Shown piece by piece: positions 15,770 through 23,352 of a stretch of DNA of 29,167 nucleotides (its first letter is position 1; each line of letters starts with the position of its first letter). Source of the DNA: CAYZDV01 sp964477275. GTDB taxonomy: Bacteria > Acidobacteriota > Aminicenantia > Aminicenantales > Aminicenantaceae. Both the position numbers and the translations under genes were made by a program. The DNA lies in contig CAYZDV010000010.1 of assembly GCA_964477275.1 (NCBI GenBank), positions 1-29,167 on the forward strand, in the 5' to 3' direction. Under the pieces are notes generated by a model, which had not been told where the DNA came from, ran no database searches, and was given only the letters and a program-made list of their open reading frames with translations.

Positions 15770-16887
15770 AAAGAAGACAATTCTTCAAAACAGCTGCAGG
15801 AGCTGCTCTCCTGGCCGGCTCAGGGACAAGCTCCATGCTCCTGGACCTCTGCGCTTTCAGCGGACAGGAAAATCTCTCCCGGGTAGAAGCGCGCTTTTAC
15901 AACAAGCACCCGGACCGGGAGATCGAATGTCTCCTCTGTCCCCGGTTCTGCAAGCTGGGAGACAAGGAAAGGGGCTACTGCGGGGTCAAGGAGAATATCG
16001 GCGGAACCTACTATACACTTGTCTACGGAAAGCTCTGCGCCATCCATATTGACCCCATCGAAAAAAAGCCTTTTTTCCACTACCTTCCCGGAGCAAGCTC
16101 CCTCTCGGTGGCAACGGCTGGCTGTAACGTCAACTGCAAGTTCTGCCAGAACTGGGAAATCTCACAGGTCCGGCCCGAACAGGTCCAGAACACAGACGTT
16201 CCTCCCCGGTCTCTCGTGACCACCGCCCAGAGATACAGCTGCCCGGTGATCGCGCACACCTACACAGAGCCTATTGTGTTCTACGAATATATGTATGACG
16301 CATCTGTGGAAGCTCGCAAAAACGGGATCAAGAGCGTGGTCGTCACTGGAGGTTATATCAATCCTGAACCCCTGCTGGAGCTCGTCAACGTCGTGGACGC
16401 GATCAAGGTTGACCTCAAGGCATTCTCCGAGGATTTTTACGCTTCCTATGTCAGGGGAACGTTGCAGCCGGTTCTGGAAGCCATCAAAATCATCGCCGCG
16501 AGCAATGTCTGGCTGGAAATCGTCTATCTCGTCATTCCTACCCTCAACGACAGTGCCGGAGAGCTCCGGGCTGTCTCCCGCTGGATAATGAAAGAAGTCG
16601 GCCCGGATGTGCCCGTCCATTTCTCCCGATTTTATCCCCAATACCTTGTCAAAAACCTGCCGCCGACGCCCACTTCCACCCTGGAGAAGGCCCATCACAT
16701 CGCCCGCGAAGAAGGGCTTCGCTATGTCTACATCGGGAATGTTCCCGGCCACCGGGCAGAAAGCACCTACTGCCATCAGTGCAAAAACACCATCATCAAC
16801 AGAATTGGCTACGAGATAAGGGAAATCCACCTCAAAGAAGGGCGGTGCCCGAAATGTGAGACTCCCATCCCAGGAATCTGGAGTTGA
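15766..16887 (+). CDS. AmrS-type radical SAM enzyme with Tat signal (AmmeMemoRadiSam family)
   Basis: A 373-aa radical SAM protein. The SAM-cluster motif CX3CX2C is C120, C124, C127 in AGCNVNCKFCQNWEISQ. An upstream cysteine set (CLLCPRFCKLGDKERGYCG, about 45-63) and a C-terminal pair of CxxC knuckles (CHQC about 340, CPKC about 364) match the PflA-like AmrS family. That family normally clusters with AMMECR1 and Memo proteins. Its N-terminus is a clear twin-arginine signal, KRRQFFKTAAGAALLAGSG (residues 2-20), which would send a folded enzyme across the inner membrane. No AMMECR1 or Memo gene is present here; a DUF362 gene precedes and a membrane protein follows, each with a 4-bp overlap. The reaction is unknown. 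Confidence 0.9.
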   Translation: MKRRQFFKTAAGAALLAGSGTSSMLLDLCAFSGQENLSRVEARFYNKHPDREIECLLCPRFCKLGDKERGYCGVKENIGGTYYTLVYGKLCAIHIDPIEKKPFFHYLPGASSLSVATAGCNVNCKFCQNWEISQVRPEQVQNTDVPPRSLVTTAQRYSCPVIAHTYTEPIVFYEYMYDASVEARKNGIKSVVVTGGYINPEPLLELVNVVDAIKVDLKAFSEDFYASYVRGTLQPVLEAIKIIAASNVWLEIVYLVIPTLNDSAGELRAVSRWIMKEVGPDVPVHFSRFYPQYLVKNLPPTPTSTLEKAHHIAREEGLRYVYIGNVPGHRAESTYCHQCKNTIINRIGYEIREIHLKEGRCPKCETPIPGIWS

Positions 16888-19019
16888 GAAAGACTCTTCC
16901 TCCATTTCTTTTGGGCTTTCTGGCTCTATCTTTCCAGATTTTCCTCCTCAGAGAATTCTCCGTCCATTTTTACGGGAACGAGATCAATTTCGGCTTCATC
17001 CTGGCATCCTGGCTTCTCTGGGGAGGCGTGGGGAGTATTTCTGCCTCCAGGTTTAAATTTGAAACCGCAAGACTGCCGTGGCTTTACTATCTCATCACTC
17101 TTTTGTTCCCCATCTGCCTGATCGGTCTGAGGTTTTCCCGCTTCTTCCTGAATATCCTCCCCGGAGAAATCACGGGCATCTTCTCCATGCTGGCCTCATC
17201 GCTCCTCCTCTCTCTTATCATCAGCTTTCCCCTCGGAATCCTTTTTGTGTTTAACGCTCATTTCCTGGAGGGCGACCTTTTTCGGGTCTATCTTCTGGAA
17301 TCGCTCGGATCAGCCGCAGCCGGGATCATCGTCTATCTTCTGCTCATTCCCCTTGTCTCCAACTGGCAGGGAGCGGCCATCATCGGAGCGGCTGTTTCCT
17401 CGCTTGTCTTTTTCTCTTTCGGGGGTAAAAAACAGATAGTCGCCCTCCTTTCCCTCCTCCTCTTCCTGGCCGCTTTCTGGACGTTCGATTTTACCAGCCA
17501 GAAAATCTACTGGAAACCCTTTGATCTGGTGAAAACCAAGGACACCCCTTACGGAAAGCTTCAGGTCCTTCAGACCGCCGAACAGATTTCTCTCTACAAC
17601 AACAGCCTTCTGGATTTTGCCTATCCCAACCTGGCCGCCTCCGAAGAGTCTGTCCATTTCGCCCTTCTCCAGAATCCCGCGGCAAAAAATGTTCTCCTGG
17701 TGGGAGGAGGAGCAGGGAGCAGCCTGATGCAGGTCCTGAAATATCCACAGGTTGAGGTGGACTATGTGGAGCTCGACCCCGAGATCATCCGCCTCTCCCG
17801 GAAGTTTCTGCCCCAAGAAGCACAGAGTATTTTCGAAGACAGGCGGGTTCACATCGTCTACCGGGATGGAAGGGCTTTCCTGAAAAAGACCCCCAAACAG
17901 TACGACATGATACTTCTCAACCTCCCCGAGCCGGCCACAGCCCAGATCAACCGTTTCTACACCAGGGAATTCTTCCTGATGGCCAGAGAAAAGCTCTCTC
18001 CAGAGGGGGTGGTCTCTTTCCGCGTTCCCTCGGCTGAAAATTACATCAGCCCGGAACTGCAGAGCTTTCTCTCATCGCTTTACCATACCGTGAAAGGCGT
18101 TTTTCCCCATGTCGAGGTCGTACCCGGCAGCACCAACATTTTTCTCGCCTCACCGCATGCCCTGTCAATCGATTTTGAGGTTCTGTCCGATAAAATCAAC
18201 GAGCTTCGCCTCCAGAACAGCTACGTCAGCCGCCACTTCCTCTCTTCTCGCCTGAATCCTTTCCGGGTTGAGAGGATCAAAGAAATCGTCTCTCAAGGGC
18301 CGAAAACAATCAACAGGGATCTCCTTCCCGTCAGCTATTTTTATAATTCCGTCCTCTGGAGCACACAGTTCAGGGGCTTGGAAGGTAAAATTTTCTCCTT
18401 TTTCTCTTCACTCCGCCACTTCTGGCTTCTCGATTTTCCCTTGATTATTTTTGTTTTCCTCCTTTTCATTTTCTGGTTGAAAGGGAGGCGGTCCACTGTT
18501 TTCCTCGTTCCCCTGGCCGTGATGGGTTTCACCACAATCGTTACCGAAATCATGGTCATCATCTCCTATCAGACGCTCTACGGGTATCTTTACCGCCGCA
18601 TCGCGCTGCTGCTCACCTCGTTCATGCTCGGCCTTTTCCTCGGTGCCCTCCGGGGTAAAAAACGAAAACGAACCGACATCAGCCAGCTCCTCCTGATCCA
18701 GATCGGATTTCTGGTGCTCCTTCTTTTCCTCTATTTTTCCCTGAAAGTTGAACCTCCCGAAGCGCTGTTCTTCGTTTTTCTTCTCCTCATGGGGTTTCTC
18801 GGAGGGGACCTGTTCATCGTCTCCAACCATCTTTTTTTAAAGCTCAAAAAAGACTATGGTATGGGCTACGGCCTCGACCTTCTGGGTTCGTTCCTTGGCG
18901 CCATGGCCGTTTCTTCCCTGCTTATTCCCCTTGTCGGCCTTCATCTCCTCCTCAGATATCTGTTCCTGGTCAACTCCTTCTGCCTGCTGTTCCTCTACGG
19001 AGGAATGCGAAAAGGCTGA
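16884..19019 (+). CDS. Multi-pass membrane protein with spermidine-synthase-like core
   Basis: A 711-aa three-part protein. An N-terminal block of about six to seven helices (1-205) precedes a cytosolic Rossmann domain of the spermidine-synthase/methyltransferase type (about 210-480). A C-terminal block of about seven helices (505-708) follows. The nucleotide-binding glycine loop is VGGGAGSS (273-280), followed by VDYVELDPEIIRLSRKFLP, as in aminopropyltransferases. The usual GGGDG aspartate is Ala277, and the catalytic DxxDP-type motif is replaced by NLPEP (346-350) before AQINRFYTREFF. True spermidine synthesis is therefore doubtful. The start is TTG 16884, overlapping the radical SAM stop; the first helix begins at once. 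It is the last gene of the DUF362 cassette. Confidence 0.85.
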   Translation: MRKTLPPFLLGFLALSFQIFLLREFSVHFYGNEINFGFILASWLLWGGVGSISASRFKFETARLPWLYYLITLLFPICLIGLRFSRFFLNILPGEITGIFSMLASSLLLSLIISFPLGILFVFNAHFLEGDLFRVYLLESLGSAAAGIIVYLLLIPLVSNWQGAAIIGAAVSSLVFFSFGGKKQIVALLSLLLFLAAFWTFDFTSQKIYWKPFDLVKTKDTPYGKLQVLQTAEQISLYNNSLLDFAYPNLAASEESVHFALLQNPAAKNVLLVGGGAGSSLMQVLKYPQVEVDYVELDPEIIRLSRKFLPQEAQSIFEDRRVHIVYRDGRAFLKKTPKQYDMILLNLPEPATAQINRFYTREFFLMAREKLSPEGVVSFRVPSAENYISPELQSFLSSLYHTVKGVFPHVEVVPGSTNIFLASPHALSIDFEVLSDKINELRLQNSYVSRHFLSSRLNPFRVERIKEIVSQGPKTINRDLLPVSYFYNSVLWSTQFRGLEGKIFSFFSSLRHFWLLDFPLIIFVFLLFIFWLKGRRSTVFLVPLAVMGFTTIVTEIMVIISYQTLYGYLYRRIALLLTSFMLGLFLGALRGKKRKRTDISQLLLIQIGFLVLLLFLYFSLKVEPPEALFFVFLLLMGFLGGDLFIVSNHLFLKLKKDYGMGYGLDLLGSFLGAMAVSSLLIPLVGLHLLLRYLFLVNSFCLLFLYGGMRKG

Positions 19020-19034
19020 TTTTTCTAAATGTCC

Positions 19035-19063
19035 TTGACAGAATTTTTGAATTGTGTTTTACT
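19035..19063 (+). promoter_or_regulatory. Promoter of the hdr-kor operon
   Basis: A perfect -35 TTGACA (19035-19040) and TTTACT (19058-19063) lie 17 bases apart. The start would be near 19070, giving an approximately 70-base leader that contains the palindrome at 19090-19106. This is the only good promoter seen before the 9.5-kb operon. Confidence 0.65.
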
Positions 19064-19089
19064 GTAGAGTAATTCATTTCTCTATAAAA

Positions 19090-19106
19090 CCTATATTAAC
19101 TATAGG
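19090..19106. promoter_or_regulatory. 17-bp palindrome, candidate operator of the hdr-kor operon
   Basis: CCTATA (19090-19095) and TATAGG (19101-19106) are perfect inverted repeats around TTAAC. The site lies about 20-36 bases downstream of the predicted transcription start, a position typical of repressor roadblock sites. It does not fit the Rex, FNR or NsrR consensus as I know them. The binder is unknown. Confidence 0.4.
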
Positions 19107-19139
19107 ATATTGTCCCTTTACGTGAAAGAGTGAGTCCTT

Positions 19140-19547
19140 ATGAGAATCAACATCTCCAGAAGAAAAATCAGGGATGACTTTGTGGCCAAAGTCGAGGAAC
19201 TCAGCGGGCAGAGCCTCCGCGCCTGCTACCAGTGCGGCAAGTGCTCTGCAGGCTGCCCGGCTGTTTATCACATGGATATCCTCCCCAACCAAATCATCCG
19301 TTATGCCCAGCTGGGCCTCAGGGATGAGCTGCTCAAGTCGAAGTCCATCTGGATCTGCGCCTCCTGCCTGACCTGCAACGTCCGCTGCCCCAAAGGAGTC
19401 AACATCGCCGAAGTCCTTGAGGCCTTACGGCAAATCCTGCTCCGGAAACGAGAGGATCACGTCAGGGTGGAAAAACTTTCCGATGCAGAAAAGGGCGATG
19501 TGCCCCCCATCGCTCTCATCAGTAACTTCAGGAAATTCACATCCTAA
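19140..19547 (+). CDS. hdrC: Heterodisulfide reductase subunit C-like ferredoxin (HdrC)
   Basis: A 135-aa soluble protein with two [4Fe-4S] motifs, CYQCGKCSAGCP (about 30-41) and CASCLTCNVRCP (about 77-88), in the HdrC/GlpC arrangement. HdrC passes electrons from HdrA clusters to the active-site subunit HdrB. ATG 19140 follows GTGAGTCC, a modest ribosome site. It heads the operon, 50 bp before hdrB. The C-terminal 30 residues are non-conserved. Confidence 0.9.
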   Translation: MRINISRRKIRDDFVAKVEELSGQSLRACYQCGKCSAGCPAVYHMDILPNQIIRYAQLGLRDELLKSKSIWICASCLTCNVRCPKGVNIAEVLEALRQILLRKREDHVRVEKLSDAEKGDVPPIALISNFRKFTS

Positions 19548-19597
19548 ATTTGGGAGAATCATGTATAATATTTATTTCGCCATCATAAGGAATCATA

Positions 19598-20476
19598 ATG
19601 AAAATCAGTTACTATCCCGGCTGCACCTTAAAAACCAATGCGAAAAATTTTGAAGATTCAACCCTCTGTTCACTGAAGTATCTCGGCGTGGAAGTGGAGG
19701 AGCTTCCCCGCTGGAACTGCTGCGGAACCGTCTTTTCCCTGGCCACGGATGACCTGATTCATCATCTGGCTCCTGTCCGCAACCTCATCCGCGTCAAAGA
19801 ATCCAACTCCAGCACGGTCATGACCATCTGTGCCATGTGCTACAACACGCTCAAGCGCGCCAACGAAAAGGTTAAAGCTGACCCGGAGAGCCTGGATAAG
19901 CTCAATCAATTCATGTACAGGGAGAAGGTGAATTACGAAGGGGACGTCAAAGTCCTCCACCTCCTGGAACTGCTCAGAGACGAGATCGGGTTTGACAACA
20001 TCTCCCCCAAGGTCACAAAATCCCTGAAAAACCTCAAAGTCGCCAGTTATTACGGCTGTCTGCTGGTGCGTCCGAAGGGGATCGGCCTCGATGACCTCGA
20101 GAATCCCACGGTCCTCGAAAATCTGACATCCATACTGGGGGCTGTGCCTGTCGATTTCCCCTATAAAACCGAATGCTGCGCAGCCTACCAGACAGTGGAC
20201 AAGCCGGACATCGTGGCCGAGCGAACATACCAAATCCTGACCTCGGCCCGGTCTCAAGGGGCCGATGTGGTCACGGTCAGCTGCCCTCTCTGCGCTTTCA
20301 ACCTCGATCACCGCCAGAAAGAGACGGTCAAGAAATACCCTGACTTCAACCATATCCCTATCCTCTATTTTACCCAGATTATGGCCCTGGCCCTCGGCTG
20401 CCCTGAGAAGGATTTGAGGTTCGACCTTCATTATATCGACCCCCGACCTCTTTTGAAGGAAAAGGGGGTTATCTGA
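19598..20476 (+). CDS. hdrB: Heterodisulfide reductase subunit B-like catalytic protein (HdrB)
   Basis: A 292-aa protein with two CCG domains, each expected to bind a non-cubane [4Fe-4S] cluster that cleaves a disulfide. Domain 1: C9, NCCG (about 40-43) and CAMC (about 78-81). Domain 2: YYGC (about 151-154), ECCAAYQT (about 193-200) and SCPLC (about 230-234). Both cysteine sets are complete, so it should be catalytically competent. TAAGGAATC precedes ATG 19598. In bacteria without CoM/CoB the true substrate is unknown; DsrC-like or other thiol carriers are candidates for the family. It is followed after 7 bp by korD. Confidence 0.92.
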   Translation: MKISYYPGCTLKTNAKNFEDSTLCSLKYLGVEVEELPRWNCCGTVFSLATDDLIHHLAPVRNLIRVKESNSSTVMTICAMCYNTLKRANEKVKADPESLDKLNQFMYREKVNYEGDVKVLHLLELLRDEIGFDNISPKVTKSLKNLKVASYYGCLLVRPKGIGLDDLENPTVLENLTSILGAVPVDFPYKTECCAAYQTVDKPDIVAERTYQILTSARSQGADVVTVSCPLCAFNLDHRQKETVKKYPDFNHIPILYFTQIMALALGCPEKDLRFDLHYIDPRPLLKEKGVI

Positions 20477-20483
20477 GGGAAAT

Positions 20484-20759
20484 ATGATTTATTTCGGCGA
20501 TTTGAAACCGAAAAGGGGCAAGATTCATATCGAAAAAGACAGGTGCAAGGGATGTGGATTCTGCGTCGAATACTGTCCCAAGGATGTCCTCGAGCTCTCC
20601 GAGGAATTCAACGTCAAGGGATATCACCCTCCCGTTGTCGTCAACGAGAATAACTGTCTCTACTGTCAGCTATGCGAAGCGATATGCCCTGAATTCGCTA
20701 TCTTTGTCACTCTCAAGAAAGAGGAGGAAGAAGGTGAAAAAGGTGAAAGCCGACCCTAA
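20484..20759 (+). CDS. korD: 2-oxoacid:ferredoxin oxidoreductase delta subunit (ferredoxin)
   Basis: A 91-aa 2[4Fe-4S] ferredoxin with CKGCGFCVEYCPKDVLELS (about 19-37) and CLYCQLCEAICPEFAIF (about 54-70). The spacing and the NVKGYHPPVVVNE insert are typical of the 2-oxoglutarate enzyme delta subunit, which carries electrons from the catalytic dimer to ferredoxin. Its last 26 bases overlap korA: the purine-rich codons for its Glu/Lys tail also form the korA ribosome site. Confidence 0.92.
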   Translation: MIYFGDLKPKRGKIHIEKDRCKGCGFCVEYCPKDVLELSEEFNVKGYHPPVVVNENNCLYCQLCEAICPEFAIFVTLKKEEEEGEKGESRP

Positions 20760-21900
20760 GGGAGTTTTAACCGGCTCCCATTACCTGGATGGTGACTATG
20801 CGATCGCCGAAGGAGCTCTGGCCGCCGGATGCCGCTTTTTCGCCGGTTACCCGATCACTCCCTCCACGGAAACAGCGGAACGGTTTTCGGAGCGGATTCC
20901 CCACGTGGGAGGACTCTTCATCCAGATGGAAGACGAGCTGGCTTCCATCGCTGCTCTGATCGGAGCTGTCTGGGGAGGAAAGAAGGCCATGACCGTGACC
21001 TCTGGTCCCGGCTTCTCTCTGATGATGGAAAATATCGGGCTGGCCTGCATAATGGAAATCCCGCTGGTCATCGCCAACGTCCAGAGGGGCGGGCCTTCGA
21101 CCGGGCTTCCCACCCTCACCGGTCAGCAGGACATGATGCAGGTCAAGTGGGGCTCCCACGGGGACTATGAAATCATTGCCCTTTCTCCGGATTCTCCCCA
21201 GGAATGTTTCGACCTCACCATCGAAGCCTTCAACCTCTCGGAAACCTACCGGGTTCCGGCTTTTATCATGACCGACGAGTGCGTCGGTCACATGCACGAG
21301 AAGGTGGTCATTCCTCCGCCCGAGGAGATCGAGCTGGTGGAAAGAAAATGGTACACAGGCCCCAAGGACAAATACCTGCCTTACCAGCCGGACAAAGACA
21401 TGATCCCATTCCTTGTAAAGGTGGGTGACGGCTACCGCTTCCACACCACAGGGCTGACCCACGACGAACGCGGCTACCCGGTCATCAACGCCGAATGCCA
21501 GGATGTCTGCGTCCGTCACCTCTGTGACAAGATCAGGAAGAATACCGACAAAATCATCCGAATCGAAGAAGATGAAACAGACACCGCCGAGGTCGTCGTC
21601 GTCTCCTACGGGATCACCTCCAGGGTGACCACCCGGGCGGTGCGACAGGCGAGAAAAGCAGGCATCAAAGTGGGGACCGTCCGTCTGATCACCGTCTGGC
21701 CCTTTCCAGAAAAACGAATCGCAGAGCTGGCCAAGAAAATCAAAGCGTTTGTCGTTCCTGAGATCAATTACGGACAGGTGGTCAGGGAGGTCGAGCGCAC
21801 CGCGCACGGAGAATGCCCGGCAATCCATGTCCCCCATTGCGGTGGCTGGGTTCACGACCCGGATGACATCCTCAACGCCATCAAGGAGGCAGCCCGATGA
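20734..21900 (+). CDS. korA: 2-oxoacid:ferredoxin oxidoreductase alpha subunit
   Basis: A 388-aa subunit of the TPP-dependent enzyme that interconverts a 2-oxoacid (probably 2-oxoglutarate) plus CoA with acyl-CoA, CO2 and reduced ferredoxin. Family motifs are CRFFAGYPITPSTE near the N-terminus, then QMEDELASIAALIGAVWGG, RGGPSTGLPTLTGQQD and a C-terminal transketolase-like domain with VVVSYGITSRV and VPEINYGQ. I place the start at GTG 20734, six bases after GAGGAGG (20721-20727); the frame stays open to 20554 but those residues are an out-of-frame reading of korD. It overlaps korB by 4 bp. Substrate class is inferred from the KorDABC layout. Confidence 0.93.
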   Translation: MKKVKADPKGVLTGSHYLDGDYAIAEGALAAGCRFFAGYPITPSTETAERFSERIPHVGGLFIQMEDELASIAALIGAVWGGKKAMTVTSGPGFSLMMENIGLACIMEIPLVIANVQRGGPSTGLPTLTGQQDMMQVKWGSHGDYEIIALSPDSPQECFDLTIEAFNLSETYRVPAFIMTDECVGHMHEKVVIPPPEEIELVERKWYTGPKDKYLPYQPDKDMIPFLVKVGDGYRFHTTGLTHDERGYPVINAECQDVCVRHLCDKIRKNTDKIIRIEEDETDTAEVVVVSYGITSRVTTRAVRQARKAGIKVGTVRLITVWPFPEKRIAELAKKIKAFVVPEINYGQVVREVERTAHGECPAIHVPHCGGWVHDPDDILNAIKEAAR

Positions 21901-22769
21901 AAGAAGAAGACCGTCTGGAAGAAAGAAACCCGATAGAAAATTTCCTCAGGATGGACCGGATTCCCCATATCTGGTGTCCTGGCTGCGGAATCGGCACCGT
22001 GGTCAGTTCTTTCGCCGAAGCCCTGCGAAAGAGCCAGATCAACCTGGATAAACTGGCTGTTCTCTCCGGAATCGGCTGCACGGGCAGGGTTGCCGGCTAT
22101 GTCAAGTTTGACTCCATCCACACCACCCACGGCCGGGCCATTCCTGTGGCCACCGGCCTGAAGCTGGCCAACCCTGAGTTAAAAGTGGTGGTGTTCAGCG
22201 GAGATGGAGACATCGTGGGCATCGGTGGAAACCACTTCATCCATGCCGCGCGCCGCAACATGGACCTTCTGGTCATCTGTGTGAACAATTTTAACTACGC
22301 TATGACCGGCGGCCAGGTGGCGGCGACAAGCCCCATCGGAGCCAACCTTTCCACCGCTCCTTACGGCAATTTTGAATATCCCTTCAGCCTCCCCTACCTT
22401 GCTGAAGCCAGCGGGGCCACCTATATCGCCCGCTGGACAGCCCTCCACCTGAGAAGAGTGACCAAATCCATCCAGGAAGCTCTCAAGAAAAGAGGCTTTT
22501 CCTTCATCGAAGTCATCACTCCCTGTGTCACCCTCTATGCACGGCGCAACCGCCTGGGAGACGGCTTGAACCTCTTGAAGTACTATTACGAAAAATCGGA
22601 AATCCAGCACGGCGCGGACACCAGGACTCTCGACATCAGCTTCCAGGGAAAGCTCATCGTCGGCAAATTCATCGACATCGAGAAGCCGACCTTTCTGGAT
22701 TGCATGAACGAGCATTTCGCCAGAGTCTTGGGCGATAAATACCAACCCTACGGAGTAAGCCATGACTGA
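21897..22769 (+). CDS. korB: 2-oxoacid:ferredoxin oxidoreductase beta subunit (TPP-binding)
   Basis: A 290-aa TPP- and [4Fe-4S]-binding subunit. CPGCGIG (about 24-30) supplies two cluster ligands, with further cysteines at GIGCTGR and TPCVTLYARRN. The TPP/Mg motif is GDGDIVGIGGNHFIHAARRN (about 102-121), ending in NNFNYAMTGGQ. These features favour the 2-oxoglutarate/2-oxoacid class over the pyruvate enzyme, whose subunits are more often fused. It overlaps korA by 4 bp and korC by 8 bp. Confidence 0.93.
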   Translation: MKEEDRLEERNPIENFLRMDRIPHIWCPGCGIGTVVSSFAEALRKSQINLDKLAVLSGIGCTGRVAGYVKFDSIHTTHGRAIPVATGLKLANPELKVVVFSGDGDIVGIGGNHFIHAARRNMDLLVICVNNFNYAMTGGQVAATSPIGANLSTAPYGNFEYPFSLPYLAEASGATYIARWTALHLRRVTKSIQEALKKRGFSFIEVITPCVTLYARRNRLGDGLNLLKYYYEKSEIQHGADTRTLDISFQGKLIVGKFIDIEKPTFLDCMNEHFARVLGDKYQPYGVSHD

Positions 22770-23352
22770 GATCAGATTTTCCGGTTTTGGCGGCCAGGGA
22801 ATCATCCGTTGCGGACTCATCACCGGCAAGGCCTTAGCCCTCTTCGATAACAAACAGGCCACCATGACCCAGAGCTTCGGGCCCGAAGCGAGGGGAAGCG
22901 CCTGCAGTTCCCAGCTCGTGGTCTCCGATGACAGGGTCCTCTATCCTTACATTACCCGCCCTGAAATCCTTGTGTCCATGTCCCAGGAAGCCTACGATAA
23001 ATACGAACCCGAACTGCGGGAGGATGGCATTCTCATCATCGACAAAGACCTGGTGAAGACCCGGCCTAACCGGGAGAAAATCAAAGTCTATGTCATCCCT
23101 TCCACCCGATTTGCCGAGGAGCTCGGGAACCGCATCATCGCCAACCTGGTCATGCTCGGATTCTTTTCTGCTATCACCGGAGCGGTCTCTGTCGAAGCCA
23201 TGAAAAAGGCTCTTCCCGGCCTGGTCCCCGAGCGGTTTCTGGACCTGAACATCCAGGCCTTCGATAAAGGATACGACTTCGGAAAAGAAATTCTGGCCCA
23301 GGAGAAAAAATCCTCCGGCCGGCAAGAGCCATCAAATAAGGTTAAAAAATGA
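22762..23352 (+). CDS. korC: 2-oxoacid:ferredoxin oxidoreductase gamma subunit
   Basis: A 196-aa gamma subunit with the CoA/nucleotide-site glycine motif IRFSGFGGQGII (3-14) and the conserved QSFGPEARGSACSSQLVVSD (about 36-55). It forms the third structural chain of the four-subunit KorABCD. The C-terminal 15 residues are Lys-rich and variable. The stop overlaps the hdrA start by 4 bp, tying the two enzymes into one translational unit. Confidence 0.93.
   Translation: MTEIRFSGFGGQGIIRCGLITGKALALFDNKQATMTQSFGPEARGSACSSQLVVSDDRVLYPYITRPEILVSMSQEAYDKYEPELREDGILIIDKDLVKTRPNREKIKVYVIPSTRFAEELGNRIIANLVMLGFFSAITGAVSVEAMKKALPGLVPERFLDLNIQAFDKGYDFGKEILAQEKKSSGRQEPSNKVKK

Noticed and set aside
20767..21855. 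Long - strand open frame (362 codons) across korA
   Set aside because: Antisense shadow of korA, whose motifs are intact; the translation has no recognisable domain.
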